A DNA stretch of 64,000 bases. Origin: Prauserella_A sp040635515. GTDB lineage: Bacteria > Actinomycetota > Actinomycetes > Mycobacteriales > Pseudonocardiaceae. Below the pieces are notes generated by a model. The model was not told where the DNA came from. It saw only the letters and a list, made by a program, of their open reading frames with translations, and searched no databases. The stretch lies in NCBI GenBank assembly GCA_040635515.1, contig JBEYHY010000006.1:434001-498000 (forward strand), written 5' to 3'. Shown here in pieces: positions 1 through 9,180 of this stretch (its first letter is position 1; each line of letters opens with the position of its first letter). Made by a program: the position numbers and the translations under genes.

Positions 1-3000
1 GCCGGATAACGCGGCGGCTGCCAATTCGCCGGTGCGACACTCCCCACGTCGACGCCGCCGAGTTTCGTGGACAACGCCGTACCGAATGCCCGCAGATCGA
101 AACCGAGCGTGCTCGGATCGACTCCGCTGGGCACCGTGACAACGACCTCTTCGTCATCCAGCCTGTTCGCTCCCTGCCGCAACCCGGCGGCGACGCGCTC
201 CGCGGCGTCGAGCGGCGTGGTACCGGGATCGGCCGAGACGATGATCGTCACGTACTTACCCGGCTGAATGCGCACCTTGATCGGCACGTCGGCGTGCGCG
301 TCCTGTGAAGCCTGTTGGTCAGGAGTCGCGCCGTTCTGGTTCTCGGCTATCGGAAGATCGGGCAGCCTCAGCCGGTCGGCACCAAGGGGAATCGGAGCCT
401 CCCCCAGGCGGCCCATGAGTTGCTGGTTCCGCAGCCACACCCTGCGACGCCGGTCGCCTTCCGGCATCTCTTCCAGCCGCTCCGCGAGGTCGGCGTTGAA
501 GGCATCCGCTTCCGCCGTCGTCAGCCGCAGAGTAACGGTTCCACCGTGCGGTGACTGCCACACGGTGCCCCAGCCTGCCTGCCCCGGCTTCCCCCAGTTG
601 CTGTTCGCACCGACAAGCCGATAGCCCCTGTCGGCAAGACCTTGCAGGATTGCCTCGGAATCCCTCACGTAGGTCTTCGCGGCCACCTCGACGTTCAGCC
701 GAGCGGCATTGTCCCCTGGTTCACCGACCGAGGTGACGGTAAGGCTGCTGTCGACGTCGTTGACAACACTCAGCACGTCGGGGAAAGCCGCCTCGGCTGG
801 GATTGCGGGCGCGCCCTCGACATCGAAGCGCAGGAAGATCATGCGGCTCGAATCAGGCTGCCTGACACCGACGAGCATCGTGGTCTGCGCGGCAACCGGG
901 CCGTTCTCCGGCAGCATGGTGACCCGATAACCGTCGTCCGTGAGAGATTGCAACACCGTCGCCGCGTCGTTGACGAAGTTGCCGGCCTCCGGAAGCCGGA
1001 CGGTGAACCGCAGCGGACCGTCGGTCGTGGGGAGGCCGGGAGTCAGCGCGGCACCTTCGACGCCGTTCACCGCCGACGTCAGGGTGGCGAGCTGCTCCGG
1101 CGTGAGCGACCCGTCGAGGAGTGAGGTCGTGGCTTCACCAGCGGTCCGGAATTCGCCTCCCTGCCGAACGAGATCGCCGTCGGTGGGAACAGCTCTGGTG
1201 ACCGTCCCGTCTTCCGCGACGGTGACCTCGACCGTGATGCCGTGCCGTTGGCCGCGCACCGTCCAATTGCCGTCGTCGTCACGCCCGATGACGGTGTCCG
1301 GGTTCATCGCGACGCTGGTCACGATGTCCCGCACGAGGTCGCGCGGGCTCTCACCTTCGGCGAACAGCTCGGGTGCGAACCTGGCAAGTTCGCCGGCCGT
1401 GGACTCGGGGCCACGCGTCGTCATGATGTCGTCGAGCGTCGTACTCGGCAGTGCGATGGACGACGGCGCCGGATGCCGGGAGTCAGTGACGATGTCCCAC
1501 GCATTGGGTGTCGTCGAGCCGGAGGGGTCGAAGGACAGCACAGCGTCCACATCGGATGGACGAACGACCGCGTCGAGAACCTGCCGACGCTGTTCGAGAA
1601 CTTCGGCACTCGGCGTTTCCCCCGCCAGTTCGCCGAGTTCACCCGCCCTGCGCGCCGCGGCGATACCGTCCGGAGTCGTCAACCGGAGATGCAGAGTCCG
1701 GCCGGTCGCCTGGTCATGCCACGAGGAGACCACACCGGGCTGCCCCTGTGCCCAGCCATCGGTGATGCCCATGAGCCGGAAGCCCTGTGCCGCGACGGCC
1801 GACATTGCCGCTTGCGCCTGGTCCGCGAAAACACCGTGCTCGGGAAGGCGTACCGCGTAGTGTCCTTGCTCGCCGCGGGGAGCAAGGTGATCCGGCAACA
1901 GGTTCGCCCGGTGCCCTTCCGGGGTCTCGGAGGTGAGGCGGTCCGACAGCAGGGAGGCGTTGTCGACCGCCGTCCGGATCGCTCCGGAGAGCGAGGAAAG
2001 CGAGCTGTCGAGAGCGACTTGCATCCGGCCGTCGGCGACGTTGCCCTGCCCTTCGACCATCGCCCCGAGATCGAGCAAGGCCTGCCGCGCCTGGACATTC
2101 GCCAGCAACTGCTGAGCCATCGCGCCCTCGGGGCCATTGCCCGTGAATTGCATGATTCCCAGGCCGACCTGAACCAATGCCCCGTCGACGACATCGACCT
2201 GGGGTGGGATGACCTGTTGCTGCTCCCCGCCGACGACGACGTGCATGTCGACTGTCGCGTTGGGATAGTGCAGGCGCACCAGCGTCGACGTCAGGAACTC
2301 CGCCTTCGTCGGCAGTCTCTCGTCGTTGTTCTGCGCCACTGTGGAATCGGCGTCCGACACGACGAGGGCACCAGGCTGCGACAACCGATCAATGGCAGCA
2401 TGCAGATGCGCGTACATCTCGCCCTGGCGCGAGGTGTGACTCTCCGAAGTACCGACGTCGCTGGTAACCGCTTGCTGCTGTGCCAGCGACCGGGCGGCGT
2501 GGATGTTGTACCGGTTCGCGGATTGGCCCACGTCGGCGTTGCCGCTGCCCGGCACGTCCTCTCGCAGACCGCTGAGGGCTTCGAGAACGGCGGACCGCAT
2601 CTGCGCCTCGGTCCCACCTGGCGCGATCGCGACCTCGGCGACTCCGTTCGGCGTCGTCCACTGCCCGTTCGTGAAATACCATTCAGCCGAACTCACCCGC
2701 GCGGTGCCGGGCGCGAGGTCTCCGTCGATACCGATGTCGACCGGAATTCCCGTTCCATCGGCGAAATAGGCGACGAGCCGTCCTTCCGAAGAGTCCATTC
2801 CCATGCCGAGCGGGAGCTGGCCGTTGTCCCCGTGCAGCACCTGTTCGGACGTTCCGGCCTCGGCGTCACCAATCAGTGCCACGACCCGATCACTTCCGGA
2901 ACCGGATTCCGTGCCATTGCTGAGCGAGGTCTGCACATCCTGAAGTGCCTCGTTCAGCGCCGTTATGGCATCGGATTCGGACGTCGTCGCTGTTGTCGTT

Positions 3001-5891
3001 GCCGCCGACGTCCCTCCAAAACGGATCAATCGCGCCAGCGGCCGTTGCACGTCACCGTCGACGGGAGGACGTGGGTCGTTCACCGCAGCGGGTGCGACAC
3101 CGGTCCTCGACGTGATGTTCGCCGGATCGACAATCGGCGAGTCGGAGAGCAGCAACTCTCCCATTTGGACAGTGTGCCGCGAAACCTGGGTTGCCGCCTC
3201 GGTGAAGTCAGGCGAAACCTCGGGCGAGTACTGCAACTGCGCTGGCGATGTCTCGATCCAGCCGTCCGAGGTCAGCATGTACTCGCCGGGAACGAACCTA
3301 GCCTCACCTGCCGCGAGGTCCGAGTTGAGGGTAGCGACGGCGTGCCCGACCTGTCCCTCCGAGGTGAAGGTGATGATTCCTGTGCTCTGGTCGACCGAGG
3401 CGGAGCCGACGCTCGTCATCGCATCGATTTCCCGAGCGATGAATGCCTTGACGTTGTCAGGAGACTCCACGGAGTCGGTCAGCGCTTCACCCGGGGACAG
3501 CGTCTGCGCCTCGTTGCGTATCGGCTCGTTGAACCGAGTCTGACCATCGGTCGCGCTGTCGCCGGTTATCTGCTGAGCGCCGTCACTTGCGTCGGAAGTA
3601 TGACTGTCGTCAGCCCCCGTCTGCTGAGTGGTGTCGCCCGGGTCGGTGCTTTCGCTCGTGTCAGGCGTGGCACTGTCGGTGTTCGCACCGTCGCCGGTTT
3701 CGGCTGTGTCCGCCGCCCCGGGCTGATGCGCTGTTTCACCGCGATCACCCTGCGAGGATGGGCCCGCGCCTTCGGAGCCATCCCCCGCATCGGCCTCCTG
3801 CCCGGCTTGCGGATCACCTCTGTCCATATCGGACTGGTCAGGTGATTGCGTTTGCGTTGCCGGATCTCCACCCTCAGGTTGCGGCACACTGTCCGGAGTG
3901 GACCCATCGGGAAGCACGTTGACCCGGCGATCCGCTGAGCTCTCCCCACTCTGCGGAGTGTCGGTGTCGGGTTGCGCTTCGGGTCCCCGCGACTCGGGCG
4001 CCTCGGCCCTTTGCTGTGGACCGGAATTGTCTTCGGAGGAATCGGGACCTTGCGGCTGCTGTCCTGCCTCGTTCCCGCCGGCCGCGGCAACACTGGCGCC
4101 AGCGCTGCCCGTGTTCCCCCCCGTGGGCGGTCCGGTCACCCTTCCCGCCGGCGCTTGCCCAGAACCCGACGCGGTGTTGGCCGCGGCATGGGCGTACTGC
4201 CCCTGAAGGTTCACGTTTCCGATGTTCACGCCCGCGGCACCTCCACCTCCCATGAGGAGAGGCGCGTTGGCCACGTAGCCGCCACGAGCGAAGTCGTTGC
4301 CCTGCAAGTTGTCCAGGAGGCTGATGTTGGCGAACGCGTGCTTGGCGTCCGCCAGGTTATGGCCGAAGTCCCGGAAGCTGGCGTCGCCGACCTTGACTTC
4401 CCAGATACCGCCCATCGCGCCACCGACGGCGGCCTGAGCAACCTCTTCCCAGGTCATCTGGTTCGGGTCGGCACCAGACGTGGCCCTGCCCGGCAGAGAG
4501 AATGTCGCGTTCGGATCGAGGGCAGCGGTGAGAGCCGCGGTACTGAAATGGGCGAGCACTCCGCTCGCCGCACCCGTCACGATGTATCCGGGTATCCCGC
4601 TGGCGAAGGCAAGTCCACCACCACCCACACCGGCACCGACGATGGCGGCCACGGTACTGACGCCGTTGTAGTCGTACTGCATCAGTTTCTGGAGATCGGC
4701 ATTGCCTTCGATCTGCCGGGTCTCCCACATGGTCATGCCCTGCCCGGCAAGGTCCGACGCCAAACCGAACATGAAGGCACTGCGCACGCCGTAGCCCATG
4801 AGCTTCTGCCCGATGACGTTCCACGTGCTCATGCCCTTGACAGTGTGCGTGGCACTCAGACCAATCGCCCTGCCCATCAAGCCGCGCCTCGCGGTCGAGG
4901 ACACCAGAGCCTGGCCAACACCGTGAGTGATTGCGCTCCTCGCCGTGCTGGAAAGCGAGTTCGCAACTGCCGTCCCGGCCCGTCCCCTGAACTGCTGGGT
5001 CAGCTGGTGCGCGATCGCCCGACGGGCCGCGGCGCTCTTCAGTTCGCGCACCGTGGCGCGCGTCGCCCCTTCGCGGATGGCCTTGTTGACCGCCTGACGC
5101 TGAATTTGTGAAGCGCCAATACGCCCGGCGATCGAACTCGGCCTGATGCTGTAGTTACGGGCGAAATTCCGCGCGCCCGTGACGACCCCTCTACCCGCGG
5201 CAGGCACCGCCCTACCGGCAGCCGTCACGGCCGATTTACCCGCGTTGTACAGGACGACGCCAGTACCCCTGGCCAGCCCACGGAACGCGACCTGCATGCT
5301 GATCGACGAAACGCCGCTCGCGAGGCCTCTTGCCACCGCCTTGACCGCCTGCCAGGCCACCCCCAGTGCGATCGGAATCCCCGCGAGCGAAGTGCCCAAT
5401 GAAGGGATCGCCGAGATTATGGCCCTTGTCAACTCGAAGAGCAGGAAAATCAAGTTGGCCTGGTACATGTTCTTCGAAAGGATCGTCTGCTTATAGAAGT
5501 CAGCGTTACCCTTCGCGATGTCGAGCTTGCTCCGCACGATGTCGTTACCACTCATGATGTAGTTCGACATCAGGATCTGCAGGCTCTGCGGGGCTCCGTC
5601 ACCCTGCCAATTCAGGTCGATACCCTCGACCGCGGAAGCCATGTTCTCGAAGAAGTCCGCGCTGTTCTCGGCGTCCTCCAATGCCAGCCGGACAATTTCA
5701 GCGACTTTCTCGTCCACCGCCTCCGGATACGGACCGAAAAGTCCGTCGATCATCATTCGGGCGACTGGAGGTGCCACGCTGAAGCCGAGCCATTCGTTGA
5801 CCTCTCTGACGAAGTCGTCGATGGACCCGCCGAAGTCCTTCATGGCCTGCGCGAAGGCGGCTACCGGGCCATCAAGCGGGTTGACACCCAA
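1..5891 (-). CDS. Giant T7SS-associated multidomain protein, WXG-like head, 3' end off window
   Basis: One uninterrupted minus-strand frame runs from a TTG start at 5891 through the left edge: 1,963 codons without a stop, so the C-terminus is missing. Residues 1-190 look like the helical WXG100/CpnT-like head of actinobacterial polymorphic toxins, with W95-Q-G97 and a long hydrophobic stretch from M142. Residues about 410-455 are Gly/Ala-rich and hydrophobic. About 578-781 is a low-complexity acidic Gln/Ser/Asp/Pro linker. Three related segments of about 63 residues follow (1344-1406, 1628-1692, 1730-1792), ending in LRLTT or LRFDV. The gene follows EspC-like and YbaB-like genes in the same direction, so I infer a T7SS substrate. 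A C-terminal effector domain, if present, lies outside the window. The function is inferred; the open frame is seen directly. Confidence 0.85.
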   Translation of the reverse strand, partial: MGVNPLDGPVAAFAQAMKDFGGSIDDFVREVNEWLGFSVAPPVARMMIDGLFGPYPEAVDEKVAEIVRLALEDAENSADFFENMASAVEGIDLNWQGDGAPQSLQILMSNYIMSGNDIVRSKLDIAKGNADFYKQTILSKNMYQANLIFLLFELTRAIISAIPSLGTSLAGIPIALGVAWQAVKAVARGLASGVSSISMQVAFRGLARGTGVVLYNAGKSAVTAAGRAVPAAGRGVVTGARNFARNYSIRPSSIAGRIGASQIQRQAVNKAIREGATRATVRELKSAAARRAIAHQLTQQFRGRAGTAVANSLSSTARSAITHGVGQALVSSTARRGLMGRAIGLSATHTVKGMSTWNVIGQKLMGYGVRSAFMFGLASDLAGQGMTMWETRQIEGNADLQKLMQYDYNGVSTVAAIVGAGVGGGGLAFASGIPGYIVTGAASGVLAHFSTAALTAALDPNATFSLPGRATSGADPNQMTWEEVAQAAVGGAMGGIWEVKVGDASFRDFGHNLADAKHAFANISLLDNLQGNDFARGGYVANAPLLMGGGGAAGVNIGNVNLQGQYAHAAANTASGSGQAPAGRVTGPPTGGNTGSAGASVAAAGGNEAGQQPQGPDSSEDNSGPQQRAEAPESRGPEAQPDTDTPQSGESSADRRVNVLPDGSTPDSVPQPEGGDPATQTQSPDQSDMDRGDPQAGQEADAGDGSEGAGPSSQGDRGETAHQPGAADTAETGDGANTDSATPDTSESTDPGDTTQQTGADDSHTSDASDGAQQITGDSATDGQTRFNEPIRNEAQTLSPGEALTDSVESPDNVKAFIAREIDAMTSVGSASVDQSTGIITFTSEGQVGHAVATLNSDLAAGEARFVPGEYMLTSDGWIETSPAQLQYSPEVSPDFTEAATQVSRHTVQMGELLLSDSPIVDPANITSRTGVAPAAVNDPRPPVDGDVQRPLARLIRFGGTSAATTTATTSESDAITALNEALQDVQTSLSNGTESGSGSDRVVALIGDAEAGTSEQVLHGDNGQLPLGMGMDSSEGRLVAYFADGTGIPVDIGIDGDLAPGTARVSSAEWYFTNGQWTTPNGVAEVAIAPGGTEAQMRSAVLEALSGLREDVPGSGNADVGQSANRYNIHAARSLAQQQAVTSDVGTSESHTSRQGEMYAHLHAAIDRLSQPGALVVSDADSTVAQNNDERLPTKAEFLTSTLVRLHYPNATVDMHVVVGGEQQQVIPPQVDVVDGALVQVGLGIMQFTGNGPEGAMAQQLLANVQARQALLDLGAMVEGQGNVADGRMQVALDSSLSSLSGAIRTAVDNASLLSDRLTSETPEGHRANLLPDHLAPRGEQGHYAVRLPEHGVFADQAQAAMSAVAAQGFRLMGITDGWAQGQPGVVSSWHDQATGRTLHLRLTTPDGIAAARRAGELGELAGETPSAEVLEQRRQVLDAVVRPSDVDAVLSFDPSGSTTPNAWDIVTDSRHPAPSSIALPSTTLDDIMTTRGPESTAGELARFAPELFAEGESPRDLVRDIVTSVAMNPDTVIGRDDDGNWTVRGQRHGITVEVTVAEDGTVTRAVPTDGDLVRQGGEFRTAGEATTSLLDGSLTPEQLATLTSAVNGVEGAALTPGLPTTDGPLRFTVRLPEAGNFVNDAATVLQSLTDDGYRVTMLPENGPVAAQTTMLVGVRQPDSSRMIFLRFDVEGAPAIPAEAAFPDVLSVVNDVDSSLTVTSVGEPGDNAARLNVEVAAKTYVRDSEAILQGLADRGYRLVGANSNWGKPGQAGWGTVWQSPHGGTVTLRLTTAEADAFNADLAERLEEMPEGDRRRRVWLRNQQLMGRLGEAPIPLGADRLRLPDLPIAENQNGATPDQQASQDAHADVPIKVRIQPGKYVTIIVSADPGTTPLDAAERVAAGLRQGANRLDDEEVVVTVPSGVDPSTLGFDLRAFGTALSTKLGGVDVGSVAPANWQPPRYP

Positions 5892-5897
5892 CGCGCA

Positions 5898-5903
5898 CCT
5901 CCT
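5898..5903 (-). promoter_or_regulatory. Ribosome binding site of the giant gene
   Basis: A perfect AGGAGG on the minus strand sits six bases before the TTG at 5891. It decides this start: the GTG that overlaps the site is out of frame. Confidence 0.8.
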
Positions 5904-5964
5904 CAGCGGGTCATCGACGAGCGAACAGAGACAGAGAGTGGAAAACCGGTACTACGACAAAGGA

Positions 5965-6291
5965 TCAGGCTTGGACGCCACCCATCTCGTCGCGGTCGCC
6001 GTTGTCGACGTTCTCCAGCTCCGACATGACGGTCTGGATGGTGCCGCCGATGTCGCTCCCCTGGTTTCCGAGATCACGCTGCCCGCCGTACAGCAGCTCA
6101 AGATCCGGGAGGTTCGACGTCATGTGCCGGCCGGGCTTGTCACCGCCGTAAACGGCGGGAGTCATCTTTTCCTCTAGCTCACCCTTGATCTTTCCGGCCG
6201 ATTCGGCGTACTCACTGGCCAGATTGGCCAGCCGTTCGCCCGCTGCCTGGATTTCGGCGAAACCGGTATTGACGCTGAAGTGGGAGCTCAT
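5965..6291 (-). CDS. EspC-like type VII secretion target, 108 aa
   Basis: A small helical protein of the EspC/WXG100-related class, starting MSSHFSVNTGF with two predicted amphipathic helices and no signal peptide. Length and composition fit the roughly 100-residue ESX secretion targets that often pair with a large substrate. Its ATG overlaps the stop of the upstream YbaB-like gene (ATGA), and the giant gene starts 74 bases downstream, so the three form one operon. A WXG motif is not obvious, which is usual for EspC-type proteins. Likely role: secreted partner or escort of the giant protein. The family call is moderate; the partnership is inferred from position. Confidence 0.7.
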   Translation of the reverse strand: MSSHFSVNTGFAEIQAAGERLANLASEYAESAGKIKGELEEKMTPAVYGGDKPGRHMTSNLPDLELLYGGQRDLGNQGSDIGGTIQTVMSELENVDNGDRDEMGGVQA

Positions 6292-6731
6292 TTGCCATCC
6301 TCTCGTTCCGCGTAAATTTCGGCATCGGTACGGGTGAACTCCGGAACGGAGCTCTCCCTCTCCGGGATGTACTTCTGTCGCATCTCTTCGAACTCGGGCG
6401 GGAACTGGCTCTCCATGAGCTCGTTGACCTTGTCAGTGGCCTCCCGCACGGCTTTCTGTGTCGTAGCGAGGATCTGGCTCCGCATGGCGGCGGCATCGGG
6501 CTTGCGAAAGATCCGCGGATCGATATCGAGGTCGACCAGCTGGCCTCGCGGACCGACGACGATCTTGATCATGCGGTCGTCCGACCACGCCGTCCCGGTG
6601 ACCTCCGTCATCTTGCGCTGGATCTCCGGCACGTTGTTCATCGTCTGCTGCAGCTGGTCCAGAAGCTGCTGGAAGATCGGATCGACCTTTTCCTCGTGAA
6701 ACTCGAACTTCTCGCCTTGCCACTCGAACAT
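6288..6731 (-). CDS. YbaB/EbfC-family protein, 147 aa
   Basis: Matches the YbaB/EbfC nucleoid-associated fold: an N-terminal helix with QQLLDQLQQTM, then a beta stretch (IKIVVGPRGQLVDLDID) and a long C-terminal helix. It is longer than typical YbaB (about 105 residues), with a charged tail. YbaB-like proteins are common as the first gene of actinobacterial T7SS substrate operons, where they resemble EspL-type accessory factors. The start is set by AGGAGG seven bases before the ATG. It overlaps the EspC-like gene by four bases. It may bind DNA or act as a cytoplasmic accessory of substrate export; the sequence does not decide between these. Confidence 0.8.
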   Translation of the reverse strand: MFEWQGEKFEFHEEKVDPIFQQLLDQLQQTMNNVPEIQRKMTEVTGTAWSDDRMIKIVVGPRGQLVDLDIDPRIFRKPDAAAMRSQILATTQKAVREATDKVNELMESQFPPEFEEMRQKYIPERESSVPEFTRTDAEIYAEREDGK

Positions 6732-6788
6732 GCTCTCGCCTCCTTACCCTGCTTCGACTTCCGCGACGGCTGGCACGGTTCCGCTAGC

Positions 6789-8090
6789 ATGCCGGGCGTG
6801 CATGTGAATCACACCTTGCGCGGCACCCTTGCGTCGACCACCTGTGGTCTGCTTCTCGCGGTCGGCGCACCAATTCTGACCGCGGCACCCGCGCAGGCCC
6901 AACAGGATTGCGTGACGGCAGGCGCCGATTCGGTTCCGCGCCCCTGGTCGCAGGAGCTGCTCTCCCCCGAGCGTGTCTGGCCGCTCACGAACGGCTCCGG
7001 ACAGCGAGTCGCGGTGATCGGAAGCGGTGTCGGTGACAACCCGAGCGTCGCGGGCCGCGTGGCCGAGCGCGCCGAGTTCGTCCCCCCTGAGCGCAACAGC
7101 AAGCCGAGCGGCAAGCGCGACTGCCTCGGCATCGGCACCGGCGTCGCCGGCATCATCGCGGCGCAGGAATCCGCGGGCAGCGGTTTTCACGGCGTCGCGC
7201 CTGGTGCGTCGATCCTGTCCGCGAAGGTCGTCGGCGACCGGTTTCCCTCGGGTCAGAGCCAGGTCATCGGCCCCGACCCGATTACGGCGGGCATCAACTG
7301 GGCCGTCGACAAGAACGCAACGGTGATCGCCGTCGCGACGGTGGCCTACGAGGACAACGAGGCACTGCGCTCGGCCGTCGACAGGGCGCTCAACGCGAAC
7401 ATCGTGGTCGTGGCCGCGACCGGAGAGGTCAGCCAGAACGAGCCGCCTTCGGCCAGGCCTTATCCCGCCGCCTACACCGGAGTGATCGGTGTGAGTTCCG
7501 TCGGCCCCGAGGGCGTCGTGTCCCAATCGGCCCGCGCCTCCGACGTCGACCTTGTCGCTCCAGGTGACGGAGTGCTCACGAGCTATCCGGACAGCGGAGT
7601 CGGGCCCGCGGCGGGCAGCGCGTTCGCCACCGCCTATGTGGCGGGTACGGTCGCGCTGACGCGCTCCTACCATGGCGAATTGTCCGCCAGTGAAACGGTG
7701 AGGAAAGTATTGGCCACCGCGGCACCCGCACCGGAAGGAACGGGCAGCGATCGGTACGGTTACGGCGTCGTCAACCCTTATCAGGCGGTGACGGAAAAAA
7801 TCATGGAGGGAAATCCCGCCGAATTGGGACCCCTGGAGCCGACTCCCGTCGACCCGGTTGCCGAGGCGAGGGCGAACGCGGAAGAGAGCAGCAACTCGCT
7901 CGCCATCGCGATGGCGGGCGGCGGGGCCGCGCTCGCGCTCGGCGTCGTGGCGTTCATGGTCTTCGGCCCCAAGGGCAAGCGCCGCCGCTGGAGGTCCGGA
8001 TTCGCCGAGGAACCCTACGACCGGCCTGAGGACTTCCTGCCGGAGCCGCCCGCCGAACTGTTCGGCGACCGTGAAGCTCCCCCGAAGTGA
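6789..8090 (+). CDS. mycP: Catalytically dead mycosin (S8 fold, T7SS MycP)
   Basis: Mycosins are membrane-anchored subtilisin-like proteins of the T7SS. This one has a signal peptide (cleavage near AQAQ), a subtilase domain, and a C-terminal membrane helix (about residues 376-396) with a basic tail. The fold landmarks are present but the active site is not: the Asp of the DTG motif is Gly78 (VAVIGSG), the His of HGT is Ile115 (LGIGTGVAGII), the oxyanion Asn of AAGN is Glu213 (AATGE), and the Ser of GTSFA is Ala278 (GSAFATAYVAG). MycP is reported to support ESX complex stability independently of proteolysis, so a structural role is plausible. The ATG at 6789 is preferred because the signal peptide follows; GTG 6798 or 6804 are alternatives. 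Confidence 0.88.
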   Translation: MPGVHVNHTLRGTLASTTCGLLLAVGAPILTAAPAQAQQDCVTAGADSVPRPWSQELLSPERVWPLTNGSGQRVAVIGSGVGDNPSVAGRVAERAEFVPPERNSKPSGKRDCLGIGTGVAGIIAAQESAGSGFHGVAPGASILSAKVVGDRFPSGQSQVIGPDPITAGINWAVDKNATVIAVATVAYEDNEALRSAVDRALNANIVVVAATGEVSQNEPPSARPYPAAYTGVIGVSSVGPEGVVSQSARASDVDLVAPGDGVLTSYPDSGVGPAAGSAFATAYVAGTVALTRSYHGELSASETVRKVLATAAPAPEGTGSDRYGYGVVNPYQAVTEKIMEGNPAELGPLEPTPVDPVAEARANAEESSNSLAIAMAGGGAALALGVVAFMVFGPKGKRRRWRSGFAEEPYDRPEDFLPEPPAELFGDREAPPK

Positions 8091-8201
8091 GCAAGCCGCT
8101 CCCCGCACGCGCATCGGTGACCCTGCCCCCTCACGCCTTCTCCCGGTGCCCGCTCGTGCTGGCCACCGCCGACCTTCCGCTACCCCATCCCGCCTATGAC
8201 A

Positions 8202-8246
8202 GTCGAAATCGGCCCTGGAGTAGGTGACTCCAGGGCCGATTCGACT
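8202..8246. terminator. Bidirectional hairpin between mycP and esx genes
   Basis: Perfect 15-base arms at 8207-8221 and 8227-8241, extended outwards by GTCGA/TCGAC, lie between two converging genes. This fits a bidirectional terminator. Confidence 0.75.
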
Positions 8247-8253
8247 GGGCCCG

Positions 8254-8538
8254 TCAAGCCAACATCGCTCCGCCCCTGGCGTCGGCGGCGAAAGCATTCT
8301 CGCTCGCCTGCTGGGTGAGCCGACCGATCTCGGTGTTGGCGTTGTTCAGGCTGTCGGCCTCGGTGTTCCACTGGCGCTGCGCGTCTTCGAAGATCTCGCG
8401 CACCTGACCGCTCCAGTTGACACTGTCGATGCCCTTGACCCTCGTCATGAGGTCTTCGAAGAGCTGTTTGATCTGTTGTGAGTAGTTGATGGCGCTGCCG
8501 CCGGTTTCGCTGACAGCTCCGGTGTACCTGAGGACCAT
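8254..8538 (-). CDS. WXG100 protein (EsxA-like), 94 aa
   Basis: A typical WXG100 T7SS substrate: 94 residues, two helices joined by a turn with W42-S-G44 (SVNWSGQ), no signal peptide. Such proteins form helical-hairpin heterodimers and leave through the ESX channel using a C-terminal signal on the partner. It lies 55 bases after a second WXG100 gene on the same strand, downstream of eccD-eccB, so the pair is probably the core EsxA/EsxB couple of this system. Which member is the A or B equivalent is not certain. Confidence 0.88.
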   Translation of the reverse strand: MVLRYTGAVSETGGSAINYSQQIKQLFEDLMTRVKGIDSVNWSGQVREIFEDAQRQWNTEADSLNNANTEIGRLTQQASENAFAADARGGAMLA

Positions 8539-8593
8539 GTCTTACCCCCAAAACTCGTAATGGAAGTCGTTAGCTGATCGGTTGTCCGGACCT

Positions 8594-8959
8594 TCAGAGC
8601 CGGCCGACGTTACCGGCCATGCCGCCACCGTAGCCCTCGGCCACGGCTGCCGCCGCAGGGTCGACCTGCCCGAGCAGAAGCTCGTCGTCAGCGTCGGTCT
8701 CCATCTGGAGCCTCTTGGCGCCGCCGAGGTTTTCCTGCAGGTTGACGAGGATGCCCTTGAGGCGCAACCAGGTCTCGTTGAACTCTTCCTGCTTCTCCAG
8801 CGCCTTGTTCGCGGCGCCACCCTGCCAAGAAGCACCGACCGTCGAGAGGTATGCCTCCCTGATCTGGTTCATCTTCTCGGCGGCTTGCTCACCGGTGTCC
8901 CCGATCTCGCCTTCGAGCTGCGTGACCAAGTCCGGGTCAAGATTCAGATCTCCTGCCAA
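8594..8959 (-). CDS. WXG100 protein (EsxB-like), 121 aa
   Basis: WXG100 family, with W45-Q-G47 (GASWQGG) between two helices. It is longer than usual because of a C-terminal tail of about 25 residues rich in Gly and Ala after DELLLGQ. In EsxB-type proteins such a tail carries the secretion signal recognised by EccC, so this is probably the signal-bearing partner of the downstream 94-residue protein. The start is TTG, preceded by GGGGTG at suitable spacing and by an in-frame stop just upstream. The 220 bases between this gene and eccB probably hold a promoter of its own. Confidence 0.86.
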   Translation of the reverse strand: MAGDLNLDPDLVTQLEGEIGDTGEQAAEKMNQIREAYLSTVGASWQGGAANKALEKQEEFNETWLRLKGILVNLQENLGGAKRLQMETDADDELLLGQVDPAAAAVAEGYGGGMAGNVGRL

Positions 8960-9180
8960 CGCCCGTCACCCCAAGTTATAGAAGTATCGCCGTTTACTGC
9001 TCAGACTAAATCGTAGAGCTGGCAGTTCCCCGTCGTGGCAAATCCGCGCAAACTCATCACGAAAATGCAGGTCACGACCCAAAACGGGACGACGGTACCC
9101 GACGAGTGCGGCCCCGCTACGGGCAGGCTGTCAGTGAGTGCGAGGAACCTGACAAGGTTGTGGGGCGGTTCTGACCTGGA

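Noticed and set aside
1242..3845. 867-codon plus-strand frame
   Set aside because: It is antisense to the giant minus-strand gene. Its product is Arg/His-rich and without domain features; the minus frame is longer, continuous and has a perfect ribosome site.
6744..8297. 517-codon minus-strand frame over mycP
   Set aside because: It overlaps the recognisable mycosin on the opposite strand, and the composition is that of a GC-rich shadow.
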